DNA of 64,000 bases. It comes from Allobosea sp. Leaf344. Lineage in GTDB: Bacteria; Pseudomonadota; Alphaproteobacteria; Rhizobiales; Beijerinckiaceae. Both the position numbers and the translations under genes were made by a program. Numbering within the stretch: position 1 is the first letter of the stretch; every line of letters begins with the position of its first letter. The stretch is taken from the NCBI RefSeq assembly GCF_001426225.1, contig NZ_LMRT01000013.1, positions 632,680-696,679 of the forward strand, read 5' to 3'. Of the stretch, positions 34,771 to 42,434 are shown one piece after another. The notes beneath the pieces are model-generated. The model did not search any database. It saw only the letters and a list, made by a program, of their open reading frames with translations, and had not been told where the DNA came from.

Positions 34771-35381
34771 TGCGGATCGTCTCGCCGGAGCGCTGGCTGG
34801 GAACGGTGCCGCCGCTATGGCGGGCGCTGCTGGCGGCGCTGATTTTGGGCGGGGCGCTGCTGGAGCTGGTGCAGAGCCGCGCCAGCCTGCTGCGCGACGG
34901 CATCGAGGTGCGGCTGAAGACCGCACCGGTCGATCCGCGGGATCTGTTTCGCGGCGATTATGTCGTGCTGAGCTACGAGATCAGCCAGGTCGACGCCCCG
35001 GCGGCCGAAGGTTTCCGGCGCGGCGACACGGTCTATGTCACGCTCGCCCCGGGTCCCGACGGGCTGGCGCGGGTGACGGCGGTCGGGCGGAGCAAGCCCT
35101 CCGCCGCCCGCGGCGAGACGGCGATCGTCGGGCGCGTCCGCTCCTCCAGGGGCTGCTCGCCCGGTGCGGATGGGCGCCCGGATTGCAGCCTGGGGCGGCA
35201 GAGGCTGCGCGTCGATTACGGGCTGGAAAGCTATTTCGTGCCGCAATTCGGCGGCCGCGCCATCGAGCGCACGGCACGGGACCGGGTCGAGGTGGTGGCC
35301 GCCGTCTCCGGCAGCGGCCAGGCCGCGATCAAGCGCCTGCTGATCGACGGCAAGACGGTTCACGCCGAGCCGCCCTACTGA
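34770..35381 (+). CDS. GDYXXLXY-domain protein
   Basis: A 203-residue protein anchored by one N-terminal transmembrane helix (WRALLAALILGGALLELV). The family signature RGDYVVLSYEI is at residues ~67-77. The rest is beta-rich and predicted to face the periplasm. The family is known mainly through its link to DUF2157 and has no assigned activity. The stop of the preceding gene and this start share one base (TGATG), which indicates translational coupling. Confidence 0.88.
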   Translation: MRIVSPERWLGTVPPLWRALLAALILGGALLELVQSRASLLRDGIEVRLKTAPVDPRDLFRGDYVVLSYEISQVDAPAAEGFRRGDTVYVTLAPGPDGLARVTAVGRSKPSAARGETAIVGRVRSSRGCSPGADGRPDCSLGRQRLRVDYGLESYFVPQFGGRAIERTARDRVEVVAAVSGSGQAAIKRLLIDGKTVHAEPPY

Positions 35382-35483
35382 ACCGGCCTACACGTCCGGA
35401 TGCGGAGCCGGTCCGGGAGCGGACACGCGCTTGTGACAACACGTCAGGATACCGGTAACCATTTTTGCCCTAAATGAATGGCA

Positions 35484-35513
35484 GATGAACGGGACGGTGA
35501 ACATCCGTTCATC
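35484..35513. promoter_or_regulatory. 9-bp inverted repeat upstream of opgC
   Basis: GATGAACGG (35484-35492) and CCGTTCATC (35505-35513) form a perfect inverted repeat with a 12-nt centre, in the 185-bp, comparatively A+T-rich gap upstream of opgC. It may be an operator or a leader hairpin; no family match is claimed. Confidence 0.4.
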
Positions 35514-35566
35514 CGGCACCGGCGCTGCGCCGGCCGCCAACACGGTCATTTCCCTGGAGAGCGTCC

Positions 35567-36775
35567 GTGCACGCGTCCCGCTTTGGGCATTTCTTGATGT
35601 TTGGCCGTCCGGATGCGTCTGTGCCGCAGCTGGTGCCGGCCCAGCGCGACCTGCGGATCGACATCATCCGCGGCCTGGCCCTGCTGATCATCTTCATCAA
35701 CCACATGCCCGGCCATGTGCTGGCGGGTTTCACCCCGCATAATTTCGGCTTCTCGGATGCGGCCGACGCCTTCGTGCTGCTCGCCGGGATCTCGGCGACG
35801 CTGGCCTATGGCGGGCTGATCGAGCGCAAGGGGCTGCGCACCGGCACGCTGAAGATCCTGGCGCGGCTGCGGACGCTCTATCTCGCGCATCTCGCCGTCT
35901 TCCTGCTGGTCTGCGCCATCGTCGCGACCGCCGTCACCCGCACCCAGAACCCGCTCTATTTCGAGGCGCTGAACGTCCAGCCTTTCTTCGCCGATCTGAC
36001 CCAGGGCGTGCTGCGCGCGCTGGCGCTGAGCTACCAGCCGAATTTCCTCGACATCCTGCCGCTCTACATCGTGCTGCTGGCGCTGCTGCCGGTGCTCTAC
36101 CTCGCCGTGCGCTTCAGCCCGGCGCTGGCGCTCGCCTTCTCGGCCGCGCTCTGGCAGACGGCGTCGCTGACGGGGCTGAACCTGCCGAATGCGGCGGGGG
36201 CCGGCTGGTATTTCAATCCCTTCGCCTGGCAGTTCCTGTTCTGCCTCGGCATCGTCATCGGGCGGATGGCGCAGCTCGGCCTCTCCGCGCCGTTGCTGCG
36301 CGGCCTGGATTTGCTGGCGGCCGGGTTCGTGGTGTTCGCGCTGCTGGTCAAGACGGCGAGCGGCAACCCGCTCGGCATCGCGGCGCTGGACGATTGGATC
36401 TTCCACATCCAGATCGGCGCGGACAAGACCAATCTCGGCGCCGGACGCGTCCTGCACGTCATGGCGCTGGCCTGGCTGCTGATCCGTCTCCTGCCGCGCG
36501 AGTCCGGATTGCTGCGGCTGCAGGCGCTGAAGCCGCTCGCCGCGATGGGCCGTCATTCGCTCGAAATCTTCTGCGCCGGCACCGTTTTGTCGATCATCGG
36601 GCAGATCGTTCTGGTGGAGACGAGCCACGCGCTCGGGCCGCAGTTGCTCGTAGCGGCACTTGGCGGTATCATCCTGATGGGTTTGGGGATGTTCCTGACG
36701 TGGTATCAGTCGTTCAAGCGTCGCGCGCCCGCCGGTTCCGCTCCGGCCTCAGGCTTGCCGGCGCAGTTGTCCTGA
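35567..36775 (+). CDS. opgC: OpgC-family glucan/envelope acyltransferase
   Basis: A 402-residue polytopic membrane protein with ~10 spans. RDLRIDIIRGLALLIIFINHMPG near the N-terminus (seen as RDLRIDIIRG and IFINHMPGH), SDAADAFVLLAGISATLAYG and the late GRHSLEIFCAGTVLS match OpgC, which succinylates periplasmic glucans. Start is GTG 35567, with GGAGAG at good distance; the ATG at 35597 is an alternative. No opgGH beside it, so the glycan acceptor is uncertain. Its last 76 bp overlap the SGNH hydrolase gene. Confidence 0.85.
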   Translation: MHASRFGHFLMFGRPDASVPQLVPAQRDLRIDIIRGLALLIIFINHMPGHVLAGFTPHNFGFSDAADAFVLLAGISATLAYGGLIERKGLRTGTLKILARLRTLYLAHLAVFLLVCAIVATAVTRTQNPLYFEALNVQPFFADLTQGVLRALALSYQPNFLDILPLYIVLLALLPVLYLAVRFSPALALAFSAALWQTASLTGLNLPNAAGAGWYFNPFAWQFLFCLGIVIGRMAQLGLSAPLLRGLDLLAAGFVVFALLVKTASGNPLGIAALDDWIFHIQIGADKTNLGAGRVLHVMALAWLLIRLLPRESGLLRLQALKPLAAMGRHSLEIFCAGTVLSIIGQIVLVETSHALGPQLLVAALGGIILMGLGMFLTWYQSFKRRAPAGSAPASGLPAQLS

Positions 36776-37542
36776 CCGTCTTCGGCGCCGCTGCCGGCCA
36801 GGCCGGCGGCCCGCTGACGCTCGCCGACCTCAGCGATCTGCGCTGCCGCTTCGGCGCGGCGCAGCAGCCCTTCCTGCCCCAGCTCGTCGCCGCCAGGCGC
36901 GCCTATCAGGACAAGCGCACCCTCTCGATCGTGGCGCTCGGCTCCTCGACCACCGAGGGCTCGGGCGCGAGCTCGCCGGAAAAGACCTATCCCGCCGTGC
37001 TGCAGGAGGAGCTGAAGCGCCGGCTCCCCGATACCGACGTCAGGGTGATCAACAAGGGCGTCGGCGGCCAGTCGGCCTATGACATGCTGCTGCGGATGGA
37101 TGCCGACGCGATCGAGCCGCGTCCCTCCCTGGTGATCTGGCAGACGGTGGTCAATGACGCGATCCGCCATGTCGGGGAGGAGAAGCTCGCCAAGATCCTG
37201 CGCAAGGGGATCAGCAAGGTGGGCGAGGCGGGCATCGATCTCGTGATGATGGATCTGCAATGGCTGCCGCGCGAGGATCGCTATCCCAAATATGACGATT
37301 ACCGCGCCGTGCTGAAGAACACCGCCGCCGAGCACGGCGTTTCGGTGTTCCCGCGCTACGCGATGATGAAGAGCTGGGCCCGTTCGAAGCAGTTCACCGA
37401 GCAGGAGCTGGTCGGCATGGACGGGCTGCACATGGTCGATGCCAGCTATCGCTGCCTCGCCGTGCGCCTCGCCGACGGCATCGCCAGCGCGCTCACCGGC
37501 GCCAAGCCGGAAATGGCCGAGACCTCGAAGCCGACGAACTGA
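36700..37542 (+). CDS. Exported SGNH/GDSL-type hydrolase
   Basis: About 280 residues from GTG 36700, which gives an N-terminus with basic residues (RARRFRSG) and a hydrophobic core (LRLAGAVVLTVFGAA) suitable as a signal peptide ending AAGQA. Catalytic blocks: block I LGSSTTEG (Ser83), block II NKGVGGQS (Gly), block III VVND (Asn152), block V DGLHMVD (Asp241, His244). Likely a periplasmic esterase or acetyl/succinyl-ester hydrolase. The start lies inside opgC with GGGGA upstream, so translation is probably coupled. Confidence 0.83.
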   Translation: MVSVVQASRARRFRSGLRLAGAVVLTVFGAAAGQAGGPLTLADLSDLRCRFGAAQQPFLPQLVAARRAYQDKRTLSIVALGSSTTEGSGASSPEKTYPAVLQEELKRRLPDTDVRVINKGVGGQSAYDMLLRMDADAIEPRPSLVIWQTVVNDAIRHVGEEKLAKILRKGISKVGEAGIDLVMMDLQWLPREDRYPKYDDYRAVLKNTAAEHGVSVFPRYAMMKSWARSKQFTEQELVGMDGLHMVDASYRCLAVRLADGIASALTGAKPEMAETSKPTN

Positions 37543-37564
37543 GCGGACGAACTGAGCGGCCGCC

Positions 37565-38455
37565 CTAAGGCGCGACCACCTCGACATCCCGGTCCAGGCC
37601 GGGCTCCACCTTGAAATCGCGGGAATGCACCTCGCCGCCCTTGCGCGCGATCAGCACATATTCGCCCTCCGCCAGGATCACCTGGGGGAAGGCCCCGATC
37701 GCCTCACGGATCACGTCGCCGCCGGGGGTCAGGACGCTGAAGGCGGTGCCGGCGAAGGCCTCGCCACCCGGTGCCGCGACCAGCTTCAGCGTGATCCTGG
37801 CGGCGCGGTGATGCAGCACGGCATCGGTGATCCGCCCGGATTCGATGCGGACATCGGCGCGCTGGATGGCGTTGGAATCGCCATAGGTCGAGACCACGTG
37901 ATAGGTGCCCTCCGGCAGCCGGATCAGCTCGCCGGCCTTGGCGTTGGCGAGCACCAGGCGCCCTTCCGAATTGCCCTGCAGCGGCACGAAGACCGAGAAA
38001 TCCAGGAGCGAGGCGGGCAGGGGGCTGTCGCCGATCGAGCCGCCGAGCGTCAGCCCGCCGGCGCTGATGCTGATGGTTTCGCGCGCGCCGCGCGGGCCGA
38101 GCGTAACCCGCTTGGTGCCGCTGGCGAAGCCATAGGCGGCGTGCAGCACGTAGCTGCCCTGCTCGAGCAGGAACTCGGCCTGGGCCTCGCTGGAGCGGGC
38201 GACGATGCGCGGGGGCGAGCCGTCGGCGCTCTCGCTGAGGATGCGCCAGACGAGGCCGGACTGGATCGGCTTGCCGCTGCCGGAGAACTGCGCGACGACG
38301 CCGAGCGTCACCGGTCCCGGCGCGGGCTGCGGGGCGGGCAGGTTGGGCGCGGTGAGCGATTGCGCCAGTGCGGCGGCCGGGGCGAGCGACAGGCACAGCG
38401 CCGCCGCGGCCAGCAGCGCGCGCCGGCTGCTCTGGAATTGCTCGCATTGAAACAT
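37565..38455 (-). CDS. Secreted protein with three beta-sandwich-like repeats
   Basis: A 296-residue exported protein: signal peptide SRRALLAAAALCLSLAPAA with cleavage near ALAQS, then three ~80-residue repeats. Each repeat ends in an extension containing (E/P)-x-G-x-Y-x-(L/V) followed by a basic or Gly-rich strand: EQGSYVLHAAYG, PEGTYHVVSTYG and AEGEYVLIARKGG. This pattern resembles carboxypeptidase-regulatory or other Greek-key sandwich domains found in surface proteins. No enzyme motif. Convergent with the SGNH hydrolase (22-bp gap), so an envelope role is plausible. Confidence 0.7.
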   Translation of the reverse strand: MFQCEQFQSSRRALLAAAALCLSLAPAAALAQSLTAPNLPAPQPAPGPVTLGVVAQFSGSGKPIQSGLVWRILSESADGSPPRIVARSSEAQAEFLLEQGSYVLHAAYGFASGTKRVTLGPRGARETISISAGGLTLGGSIGDSPLPASLLDFSVFVPLQGNSEGRLVLANAKAGELIRLPEGTYHVVSTYGDSNAIQRADVRIESGRITDAVLHHRAARITLKLVAAPGGEAFAGTAFSVLTPGGDVIREAIGAFPQVILAEGEYVLIARKGGEVHSRDFKVEPGLDRDVEVVAP

Positions 38456-38579
38456 GAGTTCTGCCCTCGGCACCCCTGCGCCCCCGTCTCAGCAGTCTTG
38501 CTTGTCCTCTTCATGGCAAGCCACTAGGTGATGCCGCAGCACGTTCCTGCCGCCGCTCCACCACCGATCTGGATCTGTC

Positions 38580-39149
38580 ATGACCGATACGCTTGCCCTG
38601 CTCAAGCTGCGCCGTTCGGTGCCGCCGCAATTCCTCGCCGCGCCCGGGCCCGACGCGGCGCAGATCGAGACGCTGCTGACCATCGCCAGCCGGGTGCCCG
38701 ATCATGGCAAGCTGGTGCCGTTCCGCTTCCTGGTCATCGCCGGCGCGGCCCGCGAGACGGCCGCGGAGATCGTGGCGGAGGCGTTCAGGAACAAGAACCC
38801 GGAGGCGGATGCCGAGAAGATCGCGCATGAGCGGGGCCGGCTGCTGCACGCGCCGGTCATCATCGCGGTGATCTCGACGGCCAAGCCGCATGTGAAGATC
38901 CCGCAATGGGAGCAGGAGCTGGTCTCGGGCGCGGTCTGCATGTCGCTCCTGGTCGCGGCCCAGGCGATGGGCTTCGGCGGGTGCTGGCTGACCAATTGGT
39001 TCGCCTTCGACCGGCCGGTGCTGGCCTCGCTGGGCCTCTCGGCGGAGGAGCGCATCGCCGGCTTCATCCATCTCGGCACGCCGCAGACGGTCCCGGCCGA
39101 TCGCGAGCGGCCCGTCCTCGCCGATATCGTCAGCCATTTCGGAGCCTGA
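38580..39149 (+). CDS. Nitroreductase-family flavoprotein (YdjA-like)
   Basis: A 189-residue FMN-dependent enzyme. LLKLRRSVPPQFL (phosphate-binding Arg cluster), SRVPDHGKLVPFRFLVI and the C-terminal GFGGCWLTNW segment match the short YdjA subgroup. NAD(P)H-dependent reduction is expected; the physiological substrate is unknown. Followed after 4 bp by the flavin reductase gene, so probably one transcript. Confidence 0.9.
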   Translation: MTDTLALLKLRRSVPPQFLAAPGPDAAQIETLLTIASRVPDHGKLVPFRFLVIAGAARETAAEIVAEAFRNKNPEADAEKIAHERGRLLHAPVIIAVISTAKPHVKIPQWEQELVSGAVCMSLLVAAQAMGFGGCWLTNWFAFDRPVLASLGLSAEERIAGFIHLGTPQTVPADRERPVLADIVSHFGA

Positions 39150-39153
39150 GCCG

Positions 39154-39762
39154 ATGTTCTATTCCGCCGCATTGCAGGATCACGGGCTCGGGCATGATCC
39201 GTTCAAGGCGATCGTGACGCCCCGGCCGATCGGCTGGATCACGGCGATGAGCGCCGCCGGCGAGATCAACCTGTCGCCCTACAGCTTTTTCAACGCCATT
39301 CACTCGAAGCCGAATCTCGTGATGTTCGCGTCCGAGGGCAAGAAGGACGCGATCGCCTTCGTCGAGGAGACGGGCGAATTCACCTGCTCGCTGGTGACGA
39401 TGGCGCTGGCGCAGCAGATGAACCAGACCTCGGCGCCGCTGCCGCGCGGCGACAGCGAATACGCCCATGCCGGGCTGGAGATGGCGCCGTCGAAATTCGT
39501 GCGGCCTCCCCGCGTCGCCGGCAGCCCGGCCGCGCTGGAATGCAAGCTGGTCTCGATCCAGCAGCTCGCCGACATGGACGGTGCGGCGCTGCCGGGCTTC
39601 CTGGCGATCGGCCAGGTGGTCGGCGTGTTCATGGACGACGCCTATGTGAAGAACGGCCGCTTCGACACCGCCGGCGCCCATCCCATCGCGCGCTGCGGCT
39701 ATGCCGATTATGCCGAGGTCGACCATCTCTTCTCGATCATCCGCCCGTCCGGCGCGGGCTGA
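39154..39762 (+). CDS. Flavin reductase-like (FMN-binding split barrel) protein
   Basis: A 202-residue protein of the flavin reductase / DIM6-NTAB group. TPRPIGWITAMSAAGEINLSPYSFF is the FMN-binding signature (read as TPRPIGWITAMS and INLSPYSFF), with FASEGKKDA and the later GQVVGVFMDD strand. These proteins carry FMN and occur in hydroxylase systems or as stand-alone oxidoreductases; no partner monooxygenase is nearby. Four bp after the nitroreductase. Confidence 0.88.
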   Translation: MFYSAALQDHGLGHDPFKAIVTPRPIGWITAMSAAGEINLSPYSFFNAIHSKPNLVMFASEGKKDAIAFVEETGEFTCSLVTMALAQQMNQTSAPLPRGDSEYAHAGLEMAPSKFVRPPRVAGSPAALECKLVSIQQLADMDGAALPGFLAIGQVVGVFMDDAYVKNGRFDTAGAHPIARCGYADYAEVDHLFSIIRPSGAG

Positions 39763-39806
39763 GCCCCGGGCGGGCTCGCCAGCGCCCGTGCTCTCGCCTG
39801 CGGGCC

Positions 39807-40688
39807 TCAGTGGCCCTGCAGCCGATCGGCCCGCGCCTTCAGGCGCTGTGCGCGGAGGAGGTGGGGGCGGTCGAGCATCTCGCCCTCGAGGCCGATCACG
39901 CCGATGCCGGGATTGGCCGCGAAGAGCGCGATGATCGCTTCCGCCTTGGCCAGCTCGGCCGGGGCGGGGCTGAAGATCTCGTTGATCGGCGCGACCTGGG
40001 CGGGGTGGATCGCCATCTTGCCGGTGAAACCGTCGCGGCGCGCGGCCAGGCATTCCGCGCGGAAGCCGGCATCGTCCCGGAAATTGGTGAACACCGTGTC
40101 GATCGCGTCGACCTGGGCGGCCGCGGCGGCGAACAGCGTCATGGCGCGGGCGAGGCGGTAGGGATCGGCATAGCTGCCATCCGTCAGCCTGTTGGTCTCG
40201 GCTCCGAGATCGGCGGAGAGATCCTCCGCCCCCCAGGTCAGCGCCTGCAGCCGATGCGTCGCGCCGGCATAGCTGCCGAGGCCGAACACGCCCTTGCCGG
40301 TCTCGGTGGCGATGGGGATGATCCGCGTGCGGCCATCGGGCAGGTCATGCTCGGCCTCGCGCACCGCGATCTTGGCTCCGAGATGGCTGATATCGACCCC
40401 GCCTTCCGATTTCGGCAGCATGATCGCATCCGGCGCGCCGGGCATCACGGCGTCGAGGTCGGCATCGGTCAGTCCCGTGCTCAGCGCGTTGACCCGCACG
40501 ATCAGCCGCGGGCGCCGGGGCAGCGCCTGGGCCGCCTGGAGGAAGGCCAGCGTGATCCGGCGGGCCTGCGGCTTGGCGTCGAGCGCCACGGAATCCTCGA
40601 GATCGAGGATCAGCGCGTCGGCGCCGCTGTCCAGGCCCTTCTGCTGCTTCCGGTCGCTGTCGCCGGGGACGAAGAGGAGCGAGCGCAT
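39807..40688 (-). CDS. CoA ester lyase (HpcH/HpaI aldolase, CitE-like)
   Basis: A 293-residue TIM-barrel lyase. MRSLLFVPGDSDRK at the N-terminus, ADALILDLEDSVA (metal site), RVNALST and the late FTGKMAIHPAQV are hallmarks of the CitE/malyl-CoA lyase superfamily. Likely cleaves a (beta-methyl)malyl- or citramalyl-CoA. Its start overlaps the MaoC stop by one base (TGATG). The hydratase-lyase pair suggests sequential hydration and cleavage of an unsaturated acyl-CoA. Confidence 0.86.
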   Translation of the reverse strand: MRSLLFVPGDSDRKQQKGLDSGADALILDLEDSVALDAKPQARRITLAFLQAAQALPRRPRLIVRVNALSTGLTDADLDAVMPGAPDAIMLPKSEGGVDISHLGAKIAVREAEHDLPDGRTRIIPIATETGKGVFGLGSYAGATHRLQALTWGAEDLSADLGAETNRLTDGSYADPYRLARAMTLFAAAAAQVDAIDTVFTNFRDDAGFRAECLAARRDGFTGKMAIHPAQVAPINEIFSPAPAELAKAEAIIALFAANPGIGVIGLEGEMLDRPHLLRAQRLKARADRLQGH

Positions 40689-41185
40689 CAGACCGCCACC
40701 GTCGCCGGGGCCGGGTGACGGCGCATGAAGGCCTGGCGGCGGCACTGCGCGACCAGCGTGCCGTCCTGCTTGAAGGCCTTGTGATGGAATTCGACGATGC
40801 CGGCATCCGGCCGCGAGCGCGATTCGCGCTTGCCGACGATCTCGGTGGTGCAATGGACCGTGTCGCCCTCGAAGAGCGGCGCCGGGAAGGTGACGTCGGT
40901 CATGCCGAGATTGCCGATAGTGGTGCCGATCGTGGTGTCGTTGACGGAGATGCCGATCATCAGCCCGAGCGTGAACAGCGAATTCATCAGAGGCTGGCCC
41001 CATTCGGTCTCGGTGGCGCAGAAATGCGCATCGATGTGAAGGGGTTGCGGGTTCAGGGTCATGTTGGAGAACAGCATGTTGTCCATCTGGGTGACGGTGC
41101 GCGTCAGCCCGTGCTCGATCACCGCGCCGACCTCGAAATCCTCGAAATAGATGCCGCCGCGCTTGTGACGCCTGATCTCAGCCAT
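40688..41185 (-). CDS. MaoC-family acyl-CoA hydratase
   Basis: A 165-residue hot-dog-fold protein. YFEDFEVGAVIEHGLTRTVT opens the domain (YFEDFEVG), and the hydratase active-site loop is seen in LNPQPLHIDAHF, which supplies the catalytic Asp/Asn-His pair. It is too short to be the double-domain mesaconyl-CoA hydratase. Start ATG 41185 (MAEIRRHKRGG). Translationally coupled to the CoA ester lyase; possible roles include the itaconyl-CoA hydratase/citramalyl-CoA lyase step. Confidence 0.85.
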   Translation of the reverse strand: MAEIRRHKRGGIYFEDFEVGAVIEHGLTRTVTQMDNMLFSNMTLNPQPLHIDAHFCATETEWGQPLMNSLFTLGLMIGISVNDTTIGTTIGNLGMTDVTFPAPLFEGDTVHCTTEIVGKRESRSRPDAGIVEFHHKAFKQDGTLVAQCRRQAFMRRHPAPATVAV

Positions 41186-41321
41186 TGCCTTCTCTCCCTG
41201 AGGCTCCGGAAACCCGGCGATCCCGCCACGATTCCCGAACTTAACGGTTCGCTTACCATAACCGGTCCAGTCTCCACAGGCGCTCCCGCATCCTTGCGGC
41301 AGCGCGCGCCCGAGAGACCCG

Positions 41322-42434
41322 ATGTTCCTGTTCTCCACCCCCGCGACACGCGAAGCACCGCAAGCCGACCCGGTCGTCAGCGCGATCCGCGAGGGGGCGC
41401 AGAAGACCGGTGCCGGCTTCGATTATCTGCTCAAGACGGCGCAGCGCGAATCGGCGCTGGAGCCCGATGCCAAGGCCAAGACGTCGAGCGCGACCGGGCT
41501 GTTCCAGTTCATCGAGCAGACCTGGCTTTCGATGGTCAAGCGCGAGGGGCCGAAGCAGGGGCTGGGCAGCTATGCCGAAGCGATCACCGAACAGGAAGGC
41601 GGCCGGCTGACGGTCGCCGACCCCGCCGCCCGGGACAGGATCCTGGAGCTGCGCAAGGATCCGCAGGTCGCCGCCGTGATGGCCGGCGCGCTCACCCAGC
41701 AGAACCGCGACCAGCTCGCGCAGGCGCTGGGGCGCCAGCCGCATGCGGGCGAGCTCTACATGGCCCATGTGCTGGGCGCGCGCGGCGCCTCCGAGCTGAT
41801 CCGGGCCGCCGGCAGCGATCCCGGCCGGGTGGCGGCGCGGGATTTCCCCGACGCGGCCGCCGCCAACCGCGCGATCTTCTTCGACAAATCGGGGCGCGCG
41901 CGCTCGGCGCAGGAGGTCTATGGCGTGCTGGCCGCCAGCCACGCCAATACGCAGCTGACGACGGCGACCGCGACCGCCACGGCCGCGCCGGCCCGCGGGC
42001 GGGACGCGGCACAGCCCGCCGACCAGCCGGCCGAGATCGCCGCCGCTCTCGCGCCGGGCCGCGCCAAGGGGCTGATCGGGCTGTTCTCGACGGAAGGCTC
42101 GCGCGAGCCGGTGTCGCGGGCGGTCGCCAATCTCTGGTCGACGCCGCGCGCCGGCGGGACCCGCTACGCCTCGCTCGATGCGGCCGACCGCTATTTCCCG
42201 CGCCAGACGCAGAATGACGCCGCTCCGGCGGCCTCCGCCGCCATTCGCCCGGCCGAGCCGGCGCCGGCCGCGGCGCAGATCGTCTCCGCACCGCTGCCGC
42301 CGCAACGCCCAGGCGAGCTCTCGCAGCCCTCCCGCCAGCAGGCTCCCGGCGAGCCGGAGCCGCGTCAGGGCGGCAAGCCCAGGCGTGGCCCGCTCGATCT
42401 CGCCGCCTTCATGAACCAGAGGAGCGTGCGATGA
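41322..42434 (+). CDS. Lytic transglycosylase SLT-domain protein
   Basis: A 370-residue protein with an SLT-like goose-lysozyme fold in the first ~200 residues: the catalytic Glu in AQRESALEP, then SSATGLFQFIEQTWL and AHVLGARGASELI. No signal peptide. The C-terminal ~170 residues are Ala/Pro-rich and low-complexity. It probably acts on peptidoglycan after unconventional export, as do transglycosylases of flagellar or secretion machines; this is inference. It overlaps the DUF2336 gene by four bases (ATGA). Confidence 0.82.
   Translation: MFLFSTPATREAPQADPVVSAIREGAQKTGAGFDYLLKTAQRESALEPDAKAKTSSATGLFQFIEQTWLSMVKREGPKQGLGSYAEAITEQEGGRLTVADPAARDRILELRKDPQVAAVMAGALTQQNRDQLAQALGRQPHAGELYMAHVLGARGASELIRAAGSDPGRVAARDFPDAAAANRAIFFDKSGRARSAQEVYGVLAASHANTQLTTATATATAAPARGRDAAQPADQPAEIAAALAPGRAKGLIGLFSTEGSREPVSRAVANLWSTPRAGGTRYASLDAADRYFPRQTQNDAAPAASAAIRPAEPAPAAAQIVSAPLPPQRPGELSQPSRQQAPGEPEPRQGGKPRRGPLDLAAFMNQRSVR

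Noticed and set aside
41241..41255. CtrA box upstream of the transglycosylase gene
   Set aside because: TTAA is followed at the right distance by CTTA, which matches only two of four bases of the second half-site.
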